Source: CAZSVP01 sp964637185 (GTDB lineage: Bacteria > Patescibacteriota > Saccharimonadia > CAILAD01 > BJGX01). From it: a stretch of 48,245 nt of DNA. Of the stretch, positions 16,991-23,447 are shown piece by piece. Made by a program: the position numbers and the translations under genes. How positions within the stretch are numbered: the first letter of the stretch is position 1; each line of letters opens with the position of its first letter. Location of the stretch: contig CAZWVB010000004.1 of assembly GCA_964637185.1 (NCBI GenBank), positions 1-48,245 on the forward strand, given 5' to 3'. The notes below the pieces were generated by a model. The model made no database searches, was not told the DNA's origin, and worked only from the letters and a program-made list of their open reading frames with translations.

Positions 16991-18316
16991 ATGCCCAAAA
17001 CCAATACATACAAATCACGCGTCAGTAAATCGGCCAACAAGAAGAACGGTTTTCGTTTTCGCTGGTGGATGGGACTTGTACTTGTTATAGTTGTTGCGAT
17101 CGTTGGTGTAGTAGTGCTACGATTTTCGCGTGCGGCTTCGGTGTTTACGCTTAACTGTCAGACCCAGCAGTGTAGTAACGGAGCACCTCCTCCTGCTGGA
17201 TATACATCTTTACCACAGATAATTTATCCTGAGCCAGGTAAGCCCGCTTGGTTTTCCTTGCAGGCCAGCAGTATTTTTGGGCCAAATGATGGCCGAGCTA
17301 GCACAGCGAATATTAAAGCCTGCTATATTATAATAAGTTCAAGTAACTCAAATAGCGGGAAACGATTTCGTCTTGATATCCAAAGTGACAATGGATCAGC
17401 AGGCCCCCAGGAAGGAGTGATATATGGAGCAGGCACGTACACTCAGTGTATTACACGTAATGTCGGTGAACCAGCAGACAATAATCGATACCTAACCTTT
17501 AATTTGTTTGCCGATACAGAGCAACTAGGTTTGGCGCAAGTTGTAGTAGAGGCAAATAATACCGGGGGTCAGCCTAGTCCTGTCCCGTCACCTGCTCCTA
17601 GCCCAGCCCCACAGCAGCAACAGTGTGTAAATGGATCCACGGGCACAGTTACCTGCGGCTTTCCAGCAGGCACGTTGGTATCGACTTGTGGTTATCGCAA
17701 TGTAAATGGCTATGCCTTAGTCTGTCCTCAAGGAAATTGGAACTACATAGGCACTGGAGATGTCAACTACAACCTAGCTCGCCAGCGAGGTGCTACTCAC
17801 GAACACGATGTCGGTTATTGGCAGCAGGGCAACTTCTGCGCGGTAAAAAGCCGTATTACTAGCCAACCTAGGCTAGATTTCCAGTCACCCAATCATTTCT
17901 ACCTAGTAGGTTGCCCGCCAGCTTCTGCTTTCAAGTCTACGCCCAGTGGATGGTCGCAAAGTACACCACCCACACCTAAGGGTAGACTATATATTACCAA
18001 GTATGGCCCCAATGGTCCGATGCCTCCAAATGCTCGTTTTAAATCATCGCCATCTGCCACCCCCGGTAATACTGGTATTTGTGTCAAGAACAACGAAAAT
18101 AGTACGTTTGCCTGTGAGGGCAAGAACCCCTGGTCTCTTGACGGCTTATTTGTAAGTGGATCTCCATATCGCGCCTACTTTACCGTGCCGAATAACTGGA
18201 AGCTTATTCGCGTATTGGTCAATCATGAGCAGCTCAGAGATCCTAGTACGAGTGTACAAGTCAATATTCGTCAAAATTCCACCACTTATGTGGACCTTTA
18301 CTTCGACCCAAAATAG
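16991..18316 (+). CDS. Secreted cysteine-rich multi-domain protein with LRFSRA signal
   Basis: 441 aa. It has a basic N-terminus, FRFRWWM (shared with 20009), a membrane segment and VVLRFSRAAS. The first domain (~50-190) is beta-rich with CQTQQCSNG. A PSPVPSPAPSPAPQ linker (~195-208) follows. The middle domain (~209-310) has several cysteines (CVNGSTG, CGFPAG, STCGYR, VCPQG, FCAVKS). The C-terminal region (~325-441) has GRLYITKYGPNG, an ICVKNN...FACEG pair and a final beta-rich stretch ending YFDPK. No enzymatic motif is visible. It has a probable own promoter with TATAAT at 16962-16967. Likely a cell-surface or released binding protein. Confidence 0.6.
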   Translation: MPKTNTYKSRVSKSANKKNGFRFRWWMGLVLVIVVAIVGVVVLRFSRAASVFTLNCQTQQCSNGAPPPAGYTSLPQIIYPEPGKPAWFSLQASSIFGPNDGRASTANIKACYIIISSSNSNSGKRFRLDIQSDNGSAGPQEGVIYGAGTYTQCITRNVGEPADNNRYLTFNLFADTEQLGLAQVVVEANNTGGQPSPVPSPAPSPAPQQQQCVNGSTGTVTCGFPAGTLVSTCGYRNVNGYALVCPQGNWNYIGTGDVNYNLARQRGATHEHDVGYWQQGNFCAVKSRITSQPRLDFQSPNHFYLVGCPPASAFKSTPSGWSQSTPPTPKGRLYITKYGPNGPMPPNARFKSSPSATPGNTGICVKNNENSTFACEGKNPWSLDGLFVSGSPYRAYFTVPNNWKLIRVLVNHEQLRDPSTSVQVNIRQNSTTYVDLYFDPK

Positions 18317-18358
18317 TTGTTACTGTTAAAAATCGATTCTTACAGTACAATATAGCTA

Positions 18359-19942
18359 ATGTCTAAGAAAATACAGAAGTCACGCCAACTCTCCCAGCTT
18401 AAACTGTTTGCTTTGAGCTTGTTGGCTGGCGGCTGCTTGGCGGTGCCGTTTTTGTACTACAAACTTGGCTGGGTCAGCCTGGTTGCGCTACTACCTTTTT
18501 TGTACATGCTGAGTCAGTTTGATAGGCATCAGCTGGGCCGTCGCTCACAAGTTGGCTACATTTGGTTGAGTGGCTGGGTAATGCTACTAGGTACAACACA
18601 TTGGTTGTTACAAACACAACCAGAACGCTGGGCTACACTCAGCGGCTGGTGGGCTATCAGTGGACTTGTGCTGACATACATACTGTTCTCGCTCATACTA
18701 TCAACAGGTTTTGTGCTATTAGGGGTGTTATATGTACTGCTTAGGCTCGATCTCAGACAAAAACGTATTTTTGGTCTTTTACCAGCCATATGGGTGCTGA
18801 GCGAATGGGCGCGCAGCTGGATATTTTCGATCATTTCGCTTGGTCCTAATACTACAGTAGGACCACATTGGAACTTTGGCGATCTTGGTTTTGCCGCCAG
18901 TGTGACGCCACTGGTATTTTTGGGTCGTTGGGGCGGTCTGTATGCGCTTAGTTTTGCTGTGGTGCTGATCAATCTGAGCTTCTTCTGGCTATTACGAAGA
19001 CGCTGGAAGCTACCTCTTGTGGTACTAACAGCCATAGTGCTACTCAGTAGTGCTGGTTATCTAGTGTATTCATCGGCCAATGGCAAATCAGTGCGCACAG
19101 CTGCCTTACAATTGGGCAACAACGAGAGCCTGGATATTGGCGCGATTGATTTTCATCAGAAGCTCGGCTCTTTGGCAGCGCCCAAAAGCATCGATGTGCT
19201 AGTACTGTCTGAGTATTCTGATGTGTTCAATGACCAATCCAAACCATCCGATACACAGACCATGCAGGCTATCTTGCAGGACAACAATGTACCGATCATC
19301 ACCTCACGCCAGCGCAGTGATAGTGGTCATATGTACAATACTGTCACCGTCTATCGTAGCGATGGCAGCATAGCCTATGATCACGACAAGCAGTTCTTGG
19401 TACCGGTGGGCGAGGCCATGCCATATGCCTACATATATTTATTCCGCCTGCTTGGTCAGGGCCAAGCTATCGATGCCAACCAATCCGGCCGTGAGATATC
19501 ACGTGGTAGCGAGCCGGCGCAGGCCTACCGCCTGGACGGGTTGAGGTTGGGTAGCATGGCTTGCTCGGGCGCGATTAGTCCGGAGCTATATCGCAATCTT
19601 GTTGTAGGTGGTGCCCAAATACTCACCAACTCTGCAAGTTTATCCATATTTATCAAGGCTCCTAGCTATCATGAGCAAGCCCAACAGATGGCGCGCTTCA
19701 TGGCCGTGGCCAATGCTCGGCCTTTTGTGCAAGCCACCGACGGTAGCTATAGCTTTGTGATTGATCACAACGGTCGTTGGCTACAGAAGAGTAGCCAGAA
19801 AAATCTGCAGCTACTGCAGCAGACCGTCACGACCAACACAAAGCGCACCCTCTATAGCATCCTGGGTGAGTGGGTGGTAGTAGCCAGCGCCATGCTAGTA
19901 GCCGGCCAAATCATTGCGTTAGTACGTAAACGTAAGAAATAA
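18359..19942 (+). CDS. lnt: Apolipoprotein N-acyltransferase-like (Lnt) membrane enzyme
   Basis: 527 aa. Six or seven N-terminal membrane helices (to ~240) are followed by a carbon-nitrogen hydrolase domain (~247-500) and a final helix (~500-522). The nitrilase-type triad can be placed: Glu285 (LSEYSD), Lys344 (HDKQFLVPVGEAMP, including the conserved VPxGE), Cys402 (MACSGAISPE). Lnt normally has a Cys-Tyr-Glu context; here it is Cys-Ser-Gly, so the enzyme is divergent. Known Lnt adds the third acyl chain to lipoproteins. No lipobox proteins are obvious among its neighbours, so its substrate is open. TACAAT at 18346-18351 lies only 7 nt before the ATG, suggesting a leaderless message. Confidence 0.75.
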   Translation: MSKKIQKSRQLSQLKLFALSLLAGGCLAVPFLYYKLGWVSLVALLPFLYMLSQFDRHQLGRRSQVGYIWLSGWVMLLGTTHWLLQTQPERWATLSGWWAISGLVLTYILFSLILSTGFVLLGVLYVLLRLDLRQKRIFGLLPAIWVLSEWARSWIFSIISLGPNTTVGPHWNFGDLGFAASVTPLVFLGRWGGLYALSFAVVLINLSFFWLLRRRWKLPLVVLTAIVLLSSAGYLVYSSANGKSVRTAALQLGNNESLDIGAIDFHQKLGSLAAPKSIDVLVLSEYSDVFNDQSKPSDTQTMQAILQDNNVPIITSRQRSDSGHMYNTVTVYRSDGSIAYDHDKQFLVPVGEAMPYAYIYLFRLLGQGQAIDANQSGREISRGSEPAQAYRLDGLRLGSMACSGAISPELYRNLVVGGAQILTNSASLSIFIKAPSYHEQAQQMARFMAVANARPFVQATDGSYSFVIDHNGRWLQKSSQKNLQLLQQTVTTNTKRTLYSILGEWVVVASAMLVAGQIIALVRKRKK

Positions 19943-19972
19943 TTGACAATTTTGCAGCGATAATGGGATAAT
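19943..19972 (+). promoter_or_regulatory. Promoter for the peptidoglycan-binding protein at 20009
   Basis: TTGACA (19943-19948), 18-nt spacer, GATAAT (19967-19972). A Shine-Dalgarno AGGAG sits at 19995-19999, nine nt before the ATG. It is one of the few genes in this island with a normal leader. Confidence 0.65.
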
Positions 19973-20008
19973 AAGCATAACTTATTTACAACTTAGGAGA
20001 AACAAAAC

Positions 20009-20518
20009 ATGCCAACCAAAAAAACAAACAAGTCTCGTACAAGCAGCAAGAAATCATCGTTTAAATTCCGCTGGTGGATGGCAGCTGGGCTTGTTGTTAT
20101 TGTTGCGTTGACTGGAGTGTTGGTATTGAGATTTAGTCGAGCCTCTACTGCTCCTTGGGTGCCCTCTACTAACTTGGCCAATGAACTTGGCTGCCCAACG
20201 AATGGTTACGGGATACCAACAGAGACCCTTTCGGTAGGTTCAATATCTTCAAGATCGGGCGCAGCAGGCTGTGTTGGATTTTTTTTAAACCTCGCAAATG
20301 GCTATCAGCTAGGTACAAATTTTAAGACTAACTTGAACCTTTGGGATGGCTGGAATGGTAACAGATATTCTTATACGCAGACGGACGCCAACTGGGTGAA
20401 AAATTTTCAACGTCAAAAAGGACTGGTTCAAGACGGTATAGTAGGCCCAGCTACTTGGGGTGCTCTCATAAGGGCTTGTTATATAGAAAGAGTCTGCGCA
20501 ATCGTAATTGGTGGTTAA
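20009..20518 (+). CDS. Secreted peptidoglycan-binding-like protein with LRFSRA signal
   Basis: 169 aa. It has a Lys/Ser/Thr-rich N-terminus, FKFRWWM, a membrane segment and LVLRFSRAST. The mature protein has a CPTNGYG region, then GCVGFFLNLANGYQLG. The C-terminal PG_binding_1-like domain (~120-160) has WVKNFQRQKGLVQDGIVGPATWGALI, whose core is the FQxxxGLxxDGIVGPxTWxAL signature. It ends IRACYIERVCAIVIGG. The ACYxExxC ending also occurs in 21023, so the two belong to one family. No hydrolase domain is present, so it probably binds wall polymers, its own or a host's. Confidence 0.75.
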   Translation: MPTKKTNKSRTSSKKSSFKFRWWMAAGLVVIVALTGVLVLRFSRASTAPWVPSTNLANELGCPTNGYGIPTETLSVGSISSRSGAAGCVGFFLNLANGYQLGTNFKTNLNLWDGWNGNRYSYTQTDANWVKNFQRQKGLVQDGIVGPATWGALIRACYIERVCAIVIGG

Positions 20519-20567
20519 ACACAATACACTGGAATACAATCTCTGAAGAAAACATAAGTACTAACTA

Positions 20568-20596
20568 TTGACTTATTAAGCATAAGCTGCTACAAT
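20568..20596 (+). promoter_or_regulatory. Strong promoter for the KGG protein
   Basis: TTGACT, 17-nt spacer, TACAAT, with extended -10 TGC. The start is predicted near 20603. That gives a ~119-nt 5' UTR, unusually long for this window, where several genes look leaderless. Confidence 0.75.
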
Positions 20597-20628
20597 ACCG
20601 TTCAGTTTAGTAATATTAACTAACCCAA

Positions 20629-20714
20629 GAGTTTGACCGCTCTTGGAGGGTGTTCGTCCGCTGAATAGCGGATCGAGAATAGCTGGTTCAAACTCCTTGT
20701 ATCAAAAGGAGTTT
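20629..20714 (+). promoter_or_regulatory. Switch-like structured 5' UTR that can hide the Shine-Dalgarno
   Basis: Structure 1 is a long hairpin: GAGTTTGACC (20629-20638) pairs with GGTTCAAACTC (20685-20695) with one bulge. Inner pairs GCT-C-TT/AATAGC, a purine-rich internal loop, and a perfect TCCGCT-GAAT-AGCGGA apical hairpin (20657-20672) follow. Structure 2 pairs AAACTCCTT (20690-20698) with AAGGAGTTT (20706-20714), 9 bp, which buries the AAGGAG ribosome site (20706-20711). Bases 20690-20695 are in both, so the two structures exclude each other, as in riboswitch expression platforms or RNA thermometers. Structure 2 is followed by TT, so it could also weakly terminate. The ligand, if any, is unknown. 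Confidence 0.55.
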
Positions 20715-20721
20715 TTACGTT

Positions 20722-20916
20722 ATGCCAGGAACAACCAAAGGTGGCCGCAAGGCGGCTGCTACCAACAAGAAGCGTTACGGCAAAGAATTCTATATCCGTA
20801 TCGGTGCTATGGGCGGTAAGATCAGCCGTGGTGGTGGCTTTGCTGCCAACCCTGAGCTTGCCCGCGAAGCCGGTCGCAAAGGTGGCCTCAAGAGCCGCAA
20901 GACCAAGACCCAATAA
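20722..20916 (+). CDS. Small KGG-repeat general-stress-like protein
   Basis: 64 aa, very basic, no membrane segment. It carries Gly-Gly-Arg-Lys-Ala, IGAMGGKISRGGGFAANPE and LAREAGRKGGLKSRK, which fit the KGG/con-10-like stress protein motif (GGxKxx...GFAANPEL...AGxKGGxxSRR). The ATG at 20722 is supported by AAGGAG ten nt upstream. It is monocistronic, between a strong promoter with a structured leader and a clear terminator. In other bacteria such proteins are stress-induced, and the structured leader suggests regulation here too. The cellular target is unknown. Confidence 0.75.
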   Translation: MPGTTKGGRKAAATNKKRYGKEFYIRIGAMGGKISRGGGFAANPELAREAGRKGGLKSRKTKTQ

Positions 20917-20937
20917 CAATCCATTGTTATCAAAATT

Positions 20938-20963
20938 CAGCCTCATTACCGAGGCTGTTTTTT
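20938..20963 (+). terminator. Intrinsic terminator after the KGG gene
   Basis: CAGCCTC, ATTACC loop, GAGGCTG, then six T. A second hairpin, ATAACAAT-CC-ATTGTTAT (20913-20930), spans the stop codon just before it. Confidence 0.9.
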
Positions 20964-20965
20964 GT

Positions 20966-20994
20966 TTGACAACACAAAATATCTACAGCATAAT
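20966..20994 (+). promoter_or_regulatory. Promoter for 21023
   Basis: TTGACA, 17-nt spacer, CATAAT. It starts three bases after the preceding T-tract. The start is predicted near 21001, about 22 nt before the ATG. Confidence 0.7.
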
Positions 20995-21022
20995 AATATG
21001 CAACACTTAACAAAACAACCAA

Positions 21023-21496
21023 ATGAAAAAAACAAAATCTCGTTCTCGACGCAAGGCTACCAAGCACAAAGCCGCTGCCCGGCGTTTTTTGTATCAGAAA
21101 TTAGCAATTGGTGCTGCTTTGGCTATACTAGCATTGTTTGTGAGCTCCAAGCTCTGGCTCACGCACGCCGGCACGAAGCCAACATTTGTCGCGGCTGATT
21201 ACAAGTGCATAGTAGGCGCTGGCAATCTGCCAGTACAGGTACTTCAACTAGATAGTGAGGGTGGTTGCGTGGATTATTACAAAACCCTGCTAGGCCAATA
21301 CCAGAAGGGTACGAGTATGGGTGGCGATAGGCTTGACGAGGCCCAGGCAGAGATAGGTATCTTTGATAGCAAGACTACGAGGCTGACGCAGAAATTCCAG
21401 CAGACTGTCAATTTAGCCCATACCGGCACAGTCGACAAGGCTACTTGGCAAGCTCTCATCAACGCTTGCTATCAAGAGCTGAAGTGCGAACAGTAG
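21023..21496 (+). CDS. Secreted peptidoglycan-binding-like protein
   Basis: 157 aa. An extremely basic N-terminus (MKKTKSRSRRKATKHKAAAR) precedes a membrane segment (~30-46) and LWLTHAG, a weak form of the island motif. The mature part has CIVGAGNLPVQVLQLDSEGGCVDYYKTLLGQYQKG, with the GCV...YQxG pattern shared with 20009. The PG_binding_1-like domain (~112-150) reads LTQKFQQTVNLAHTG and VDKATWQALINAC. It ends ACYQELKCEQ, again ACYxExxC. It is likely a wall-binding surface protein. It converges with the minus-strand genes that follow, with no terminator visible in the 12-nt gap. Confidence 0.75.
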   Translation: MKKTKSRSRRKATKHKAAARRFLYQKLAIGAALAILALFVSSKLWLTHAGTKPTFVAADYKCIVGAGNLPVQVLQLDSEGGCVDYYKTLLGQYQKGTSMGGDRLDEAQAEIGIFDSKTTRLTQKFQQTVNLAHTGTVDKATWQALINACYQELKCEQ

Positions 21497-21508
21497 TCGA
21501 GCCAATAT

Positions 21509-21955
21509 TCAAGATTTGATGATGCGCCTTATGACCCGCTCATTGAGCTCACCTGAGACCTTCCAACGGGTGGTGCAGGCAAAACAACGGTATTCATCTT
21601 CGGCCACTTGGCTGGCGAATTGTTCGCAGCTCGGGCAGGTAGCCCGCTGCTCGATCCAGCTATCATAGCTATCTATACAAGAGCTCATATATCTACCGTC
21701 AAATCTCACCTCGTGCTCACGAGCGAGCTGTTTGGTGCGGTTCCAGGCCGCTAGTTCCATGCTCAGTAGCTCTAAGTCGTAGTCGTAGTGGAAATGTCCC
21801 AATATCGCATGACTAATCTCGTGCAACAAGCTCAGTCGTCCGATCTTGGAGTCTATCCGCTCAGGATCATAATGTACCACCTGGCTAGCTGCGTCAAAGG
21901 CAAAATAACCGCTGGGTGCAAAACGCATCCTAGGATACTTATCTATGATTTCCAA
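21509..21955 (-). CDS. HExxH metallopeptidase-like protein with C-terminal zinc ribbon
   Basis: 148 aa from a TTG start. The start is chosen because an AGGGAGG ribosome site lies at the right distance upstream, and an in-frame stop prevents much extension. LLHEISHAILGH (His45-Glu46, His49) is a zinc-peptidase HExxH motif, with a possible third ligand Glu in SMELAAW. The C-terminus has CPSC (~108-111) and CFAC (~125-128), a four-cysteine zinc ribbon. It resembles SprT/ImmA-type small cytoplasmic metalloproteins; I cannot assign the family. It follows the ROK gene at 85 nt on the same strand and is probably co-transcribed with it. Confidence 0.6.
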   Translation of the reverse strand: MEIIDKYPRMRFAPSGYFAFDAASQVVHYDPERIDSKIGRLSLLHEISHAILGHFHYDYDLELLSMELAAWNRTKQLAREHEVRFDGRYMSSCIDSYDSWIEQRATCPSCEQFASQVAEDEYRCFACTTRWKVSGELNERVIRRIIKS

Positions 21956-22040
21956 ATACTCACCCTCCCTAGTCTCAAGTATGCCAAGGCCTCAATCAAA
22001 AATAAAGCCCCATTGGCTAACTTTGTTGCAAAAAATCAGC

Positions 22041-22862
22041 TCAAACCAGGTCTTGAGCCAACAATAACGCACCGAGTGCTGGAGCTGTCTCGATGTGGCT
22101 GGCAGTCTTCAGCCGTGGAGGTGGGTAGACGAACGGCAGATCATCCCAGGCTTGTCGTACTTTGGCTACAAACTTGGCGTGATTGACGCTGACGCCACCT
22201 GCCAAGATGATGGCTTCGGGTTGGATGATGGTAGCTAGATTGTATAGACCGACAGCAAGGCGGCTGGAGATCTCCTGCCAAACCGATGGCGAATGTATAT
22301 CGTGAGCTATCATGCCAAACTCGCGCTGGATAGCACTGCCGCTTACAATATCGGCAAACTTGAGGCTCTTGTTGAGATCGCCAAAGTCCGGTACTAGTAT
22401 CATATGTCCTCCCTCGCTATTGTGTTGAGTATCTATTATCTTTTGGTCTACACAAATAGCAGTACCGATATTGGTGGAAATAGTTACGTATACGAAAGAC
22501 TTGAATTGTTTGCCGCTCCCGTCTCTAGCTTCGGCTAGCGCACCGCAGGCAGCATCATTCTCAATGGTCACGGGGCAGTTGAAATACTGCTGCAGTGGCG
22601 CTACAAGTTTGAGATTGCGCCAGCGTAGCTGTGCGGTATGGAGCATCATACCTTTTGATTTGTCGATGGCACCGGGGGCGGCAATGCCGATAGCATCGAC
22701 ACCACTGCGCCCGGCAAGGCCCTCGATCTTGTCACGCAGTTCTCGTACCACGACACGTTGACTCTGGGGCGTTACAAATACTATTTCTTCGTCTATACCA
22801 TGCCCTAGCTGCGAGCCAATGACGCGGGTCTTGCTACCTCCTATATCGATTGCGAACAACAT
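22041..22862 (-). CDS. ROK-family sugar kinase-like protein
   Basis: 273 aa, slightly short for ROK. It has the phosphate-1 motif AIDIGGSKTR at the N-terminus, AAPGAID, the sugar-binding ENDAACGALAEAR, ISTNIGTAI (phosphate-2 like), EGGHMIL (the ExGH pair) and ILAGGVSVN near the end. The usual ROK CxCGxxGCxE zinc motif is missing. No DNA-binding domain precedes it, so it is a kinase, not a repressor. Known members phosphorylate glucose, fructose or N-acetyl sugars; the substrate here cannot be told. A TATACT six nt before the ATG on the minus strand suggests leaderless transcription. Confidence 0.85.
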   Translation of the reverse strand: MLFAIDIGGSKTRVIGSQLGHGIDEEIVFVTPQSQRVVVRELRDKIEGLAGRSGVDAIGIAAPGAIDKSKGMMLHTAQLRWRNLKLVAPLQQYFNCPVTIENDAACGALAEARDGSGKQFKSFVYVTISTNIGTAICVDQKIIDTQHNSEGGHMILVPDFGDLNKSLKFADIVSGSAIQREFGMIAHDIHSPSVWQEISSRLAVGLYNLATIIQPEAIILAGGVSVNHAKFVAKVRQAWDDLPFVYPPPRLKTASHIETAPALGALLLAQDLV

Positions 22863-22868
22863 GCTACA

Positions 22869-22874
22869 AGTATA
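22869..22874 (-). promoter_or_regulatory. -10 element giving a leaderless ROK message
   Basis: TATACT on the minus strand with six nt to the ATG at 22862. No convincing -35 box is visible, and there is no Shine-Dalgarno. Confidence 0.5.
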
Positions 22875-22947
22875 ACAATTTTACGATCAGGTCGCATGCT
22901 AGTTACGCTTGCCTAGGTTGATGTGAGGCTCGTACAATAACTACAAG

Positions 22948-23352
22948 ATGCGACAAGAGAAATTGTTCAAGATATTGGTAGTACTGTTTTTTGTCATTAT
23001 GATCATTTTGGCCAGCTTTGTGTATGGCAATATTGCTCGCAATAAGAACAAATCATCCAATCAGCCTAGCAACTCATCGCAGCAACCGTCGCCAGCGCCT
23101 GTACCTGCGCAGCAAAATAAGCAGCCCAACTTGCCTGCCAATGCCAATCAGCCACCAAATACTCCGGGTCAAGATATCAAAACTCCCAATAACTCATCCG
23201 CCAAGCCTGCTCCAACGCCTAGCAACGGCTCAATTCCGCAGACCGGACCACCCATCCGCTACGAGGCTATCCCGGCAGCAATTATCACCACCTTGGCATA
23301 TATATACATCAAAGAAAGGCGCGCCAAGCTACGCGACACTCTTTACAAATAG
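22948..23352 (+). CDS. Pro/Asn/Gln-rich surface protein with LPXTG-like sorting tail
   Basis: 134 aa. An N-terminal membrane/signal segment (~9-27) precedes a low-complexity Pro/Gln/Asn/Ser region (~32-95). A C-terminal cell-wall sorting-like signal follows: IPQTG (~98-102), a hydrophobic stretch (AIPAAIITTLAYIYI) and a basic end (KERRAKLRDTLYK). That order matches sortase substrates, with Ile in place of Leu in LPXTG. No sortase gene is in the window. TACAAT at 22933-22938 is nine nt before the ATG, so the leader is very short. A plain two-TM protein is the alternative. Confidence 0.6.
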   Translation: MRQEKLFKILVVLFFVIMIILASFVYGNIARNKNKSSNQPSNSSQQPSPAPVPAQQNKQPNLPANANQPPNTPGQDIKTPNNSSAKPAPTPSNGSIPQTGPPIRYEAIPAAIITTLAYIYIKERRAKLRDTLYK

Positions 23353-23447
23353 CATCATATCAGGTATGATATATATATCAATGCAGTCTAGCGCATCTCG
23401 CGTCTTTGATTGTAAATCCAATACTTTCGAAAGGAAAATTCAATACC

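Noticed and set aside
20629..20695. tRNA gene, because of a 7-bp GAGTTTG/CAAACTC closing stem
   Set aside because: No TTC T-loop, no 7-nt anticodon loop (the apical loop is four nt) and no usable D arm.
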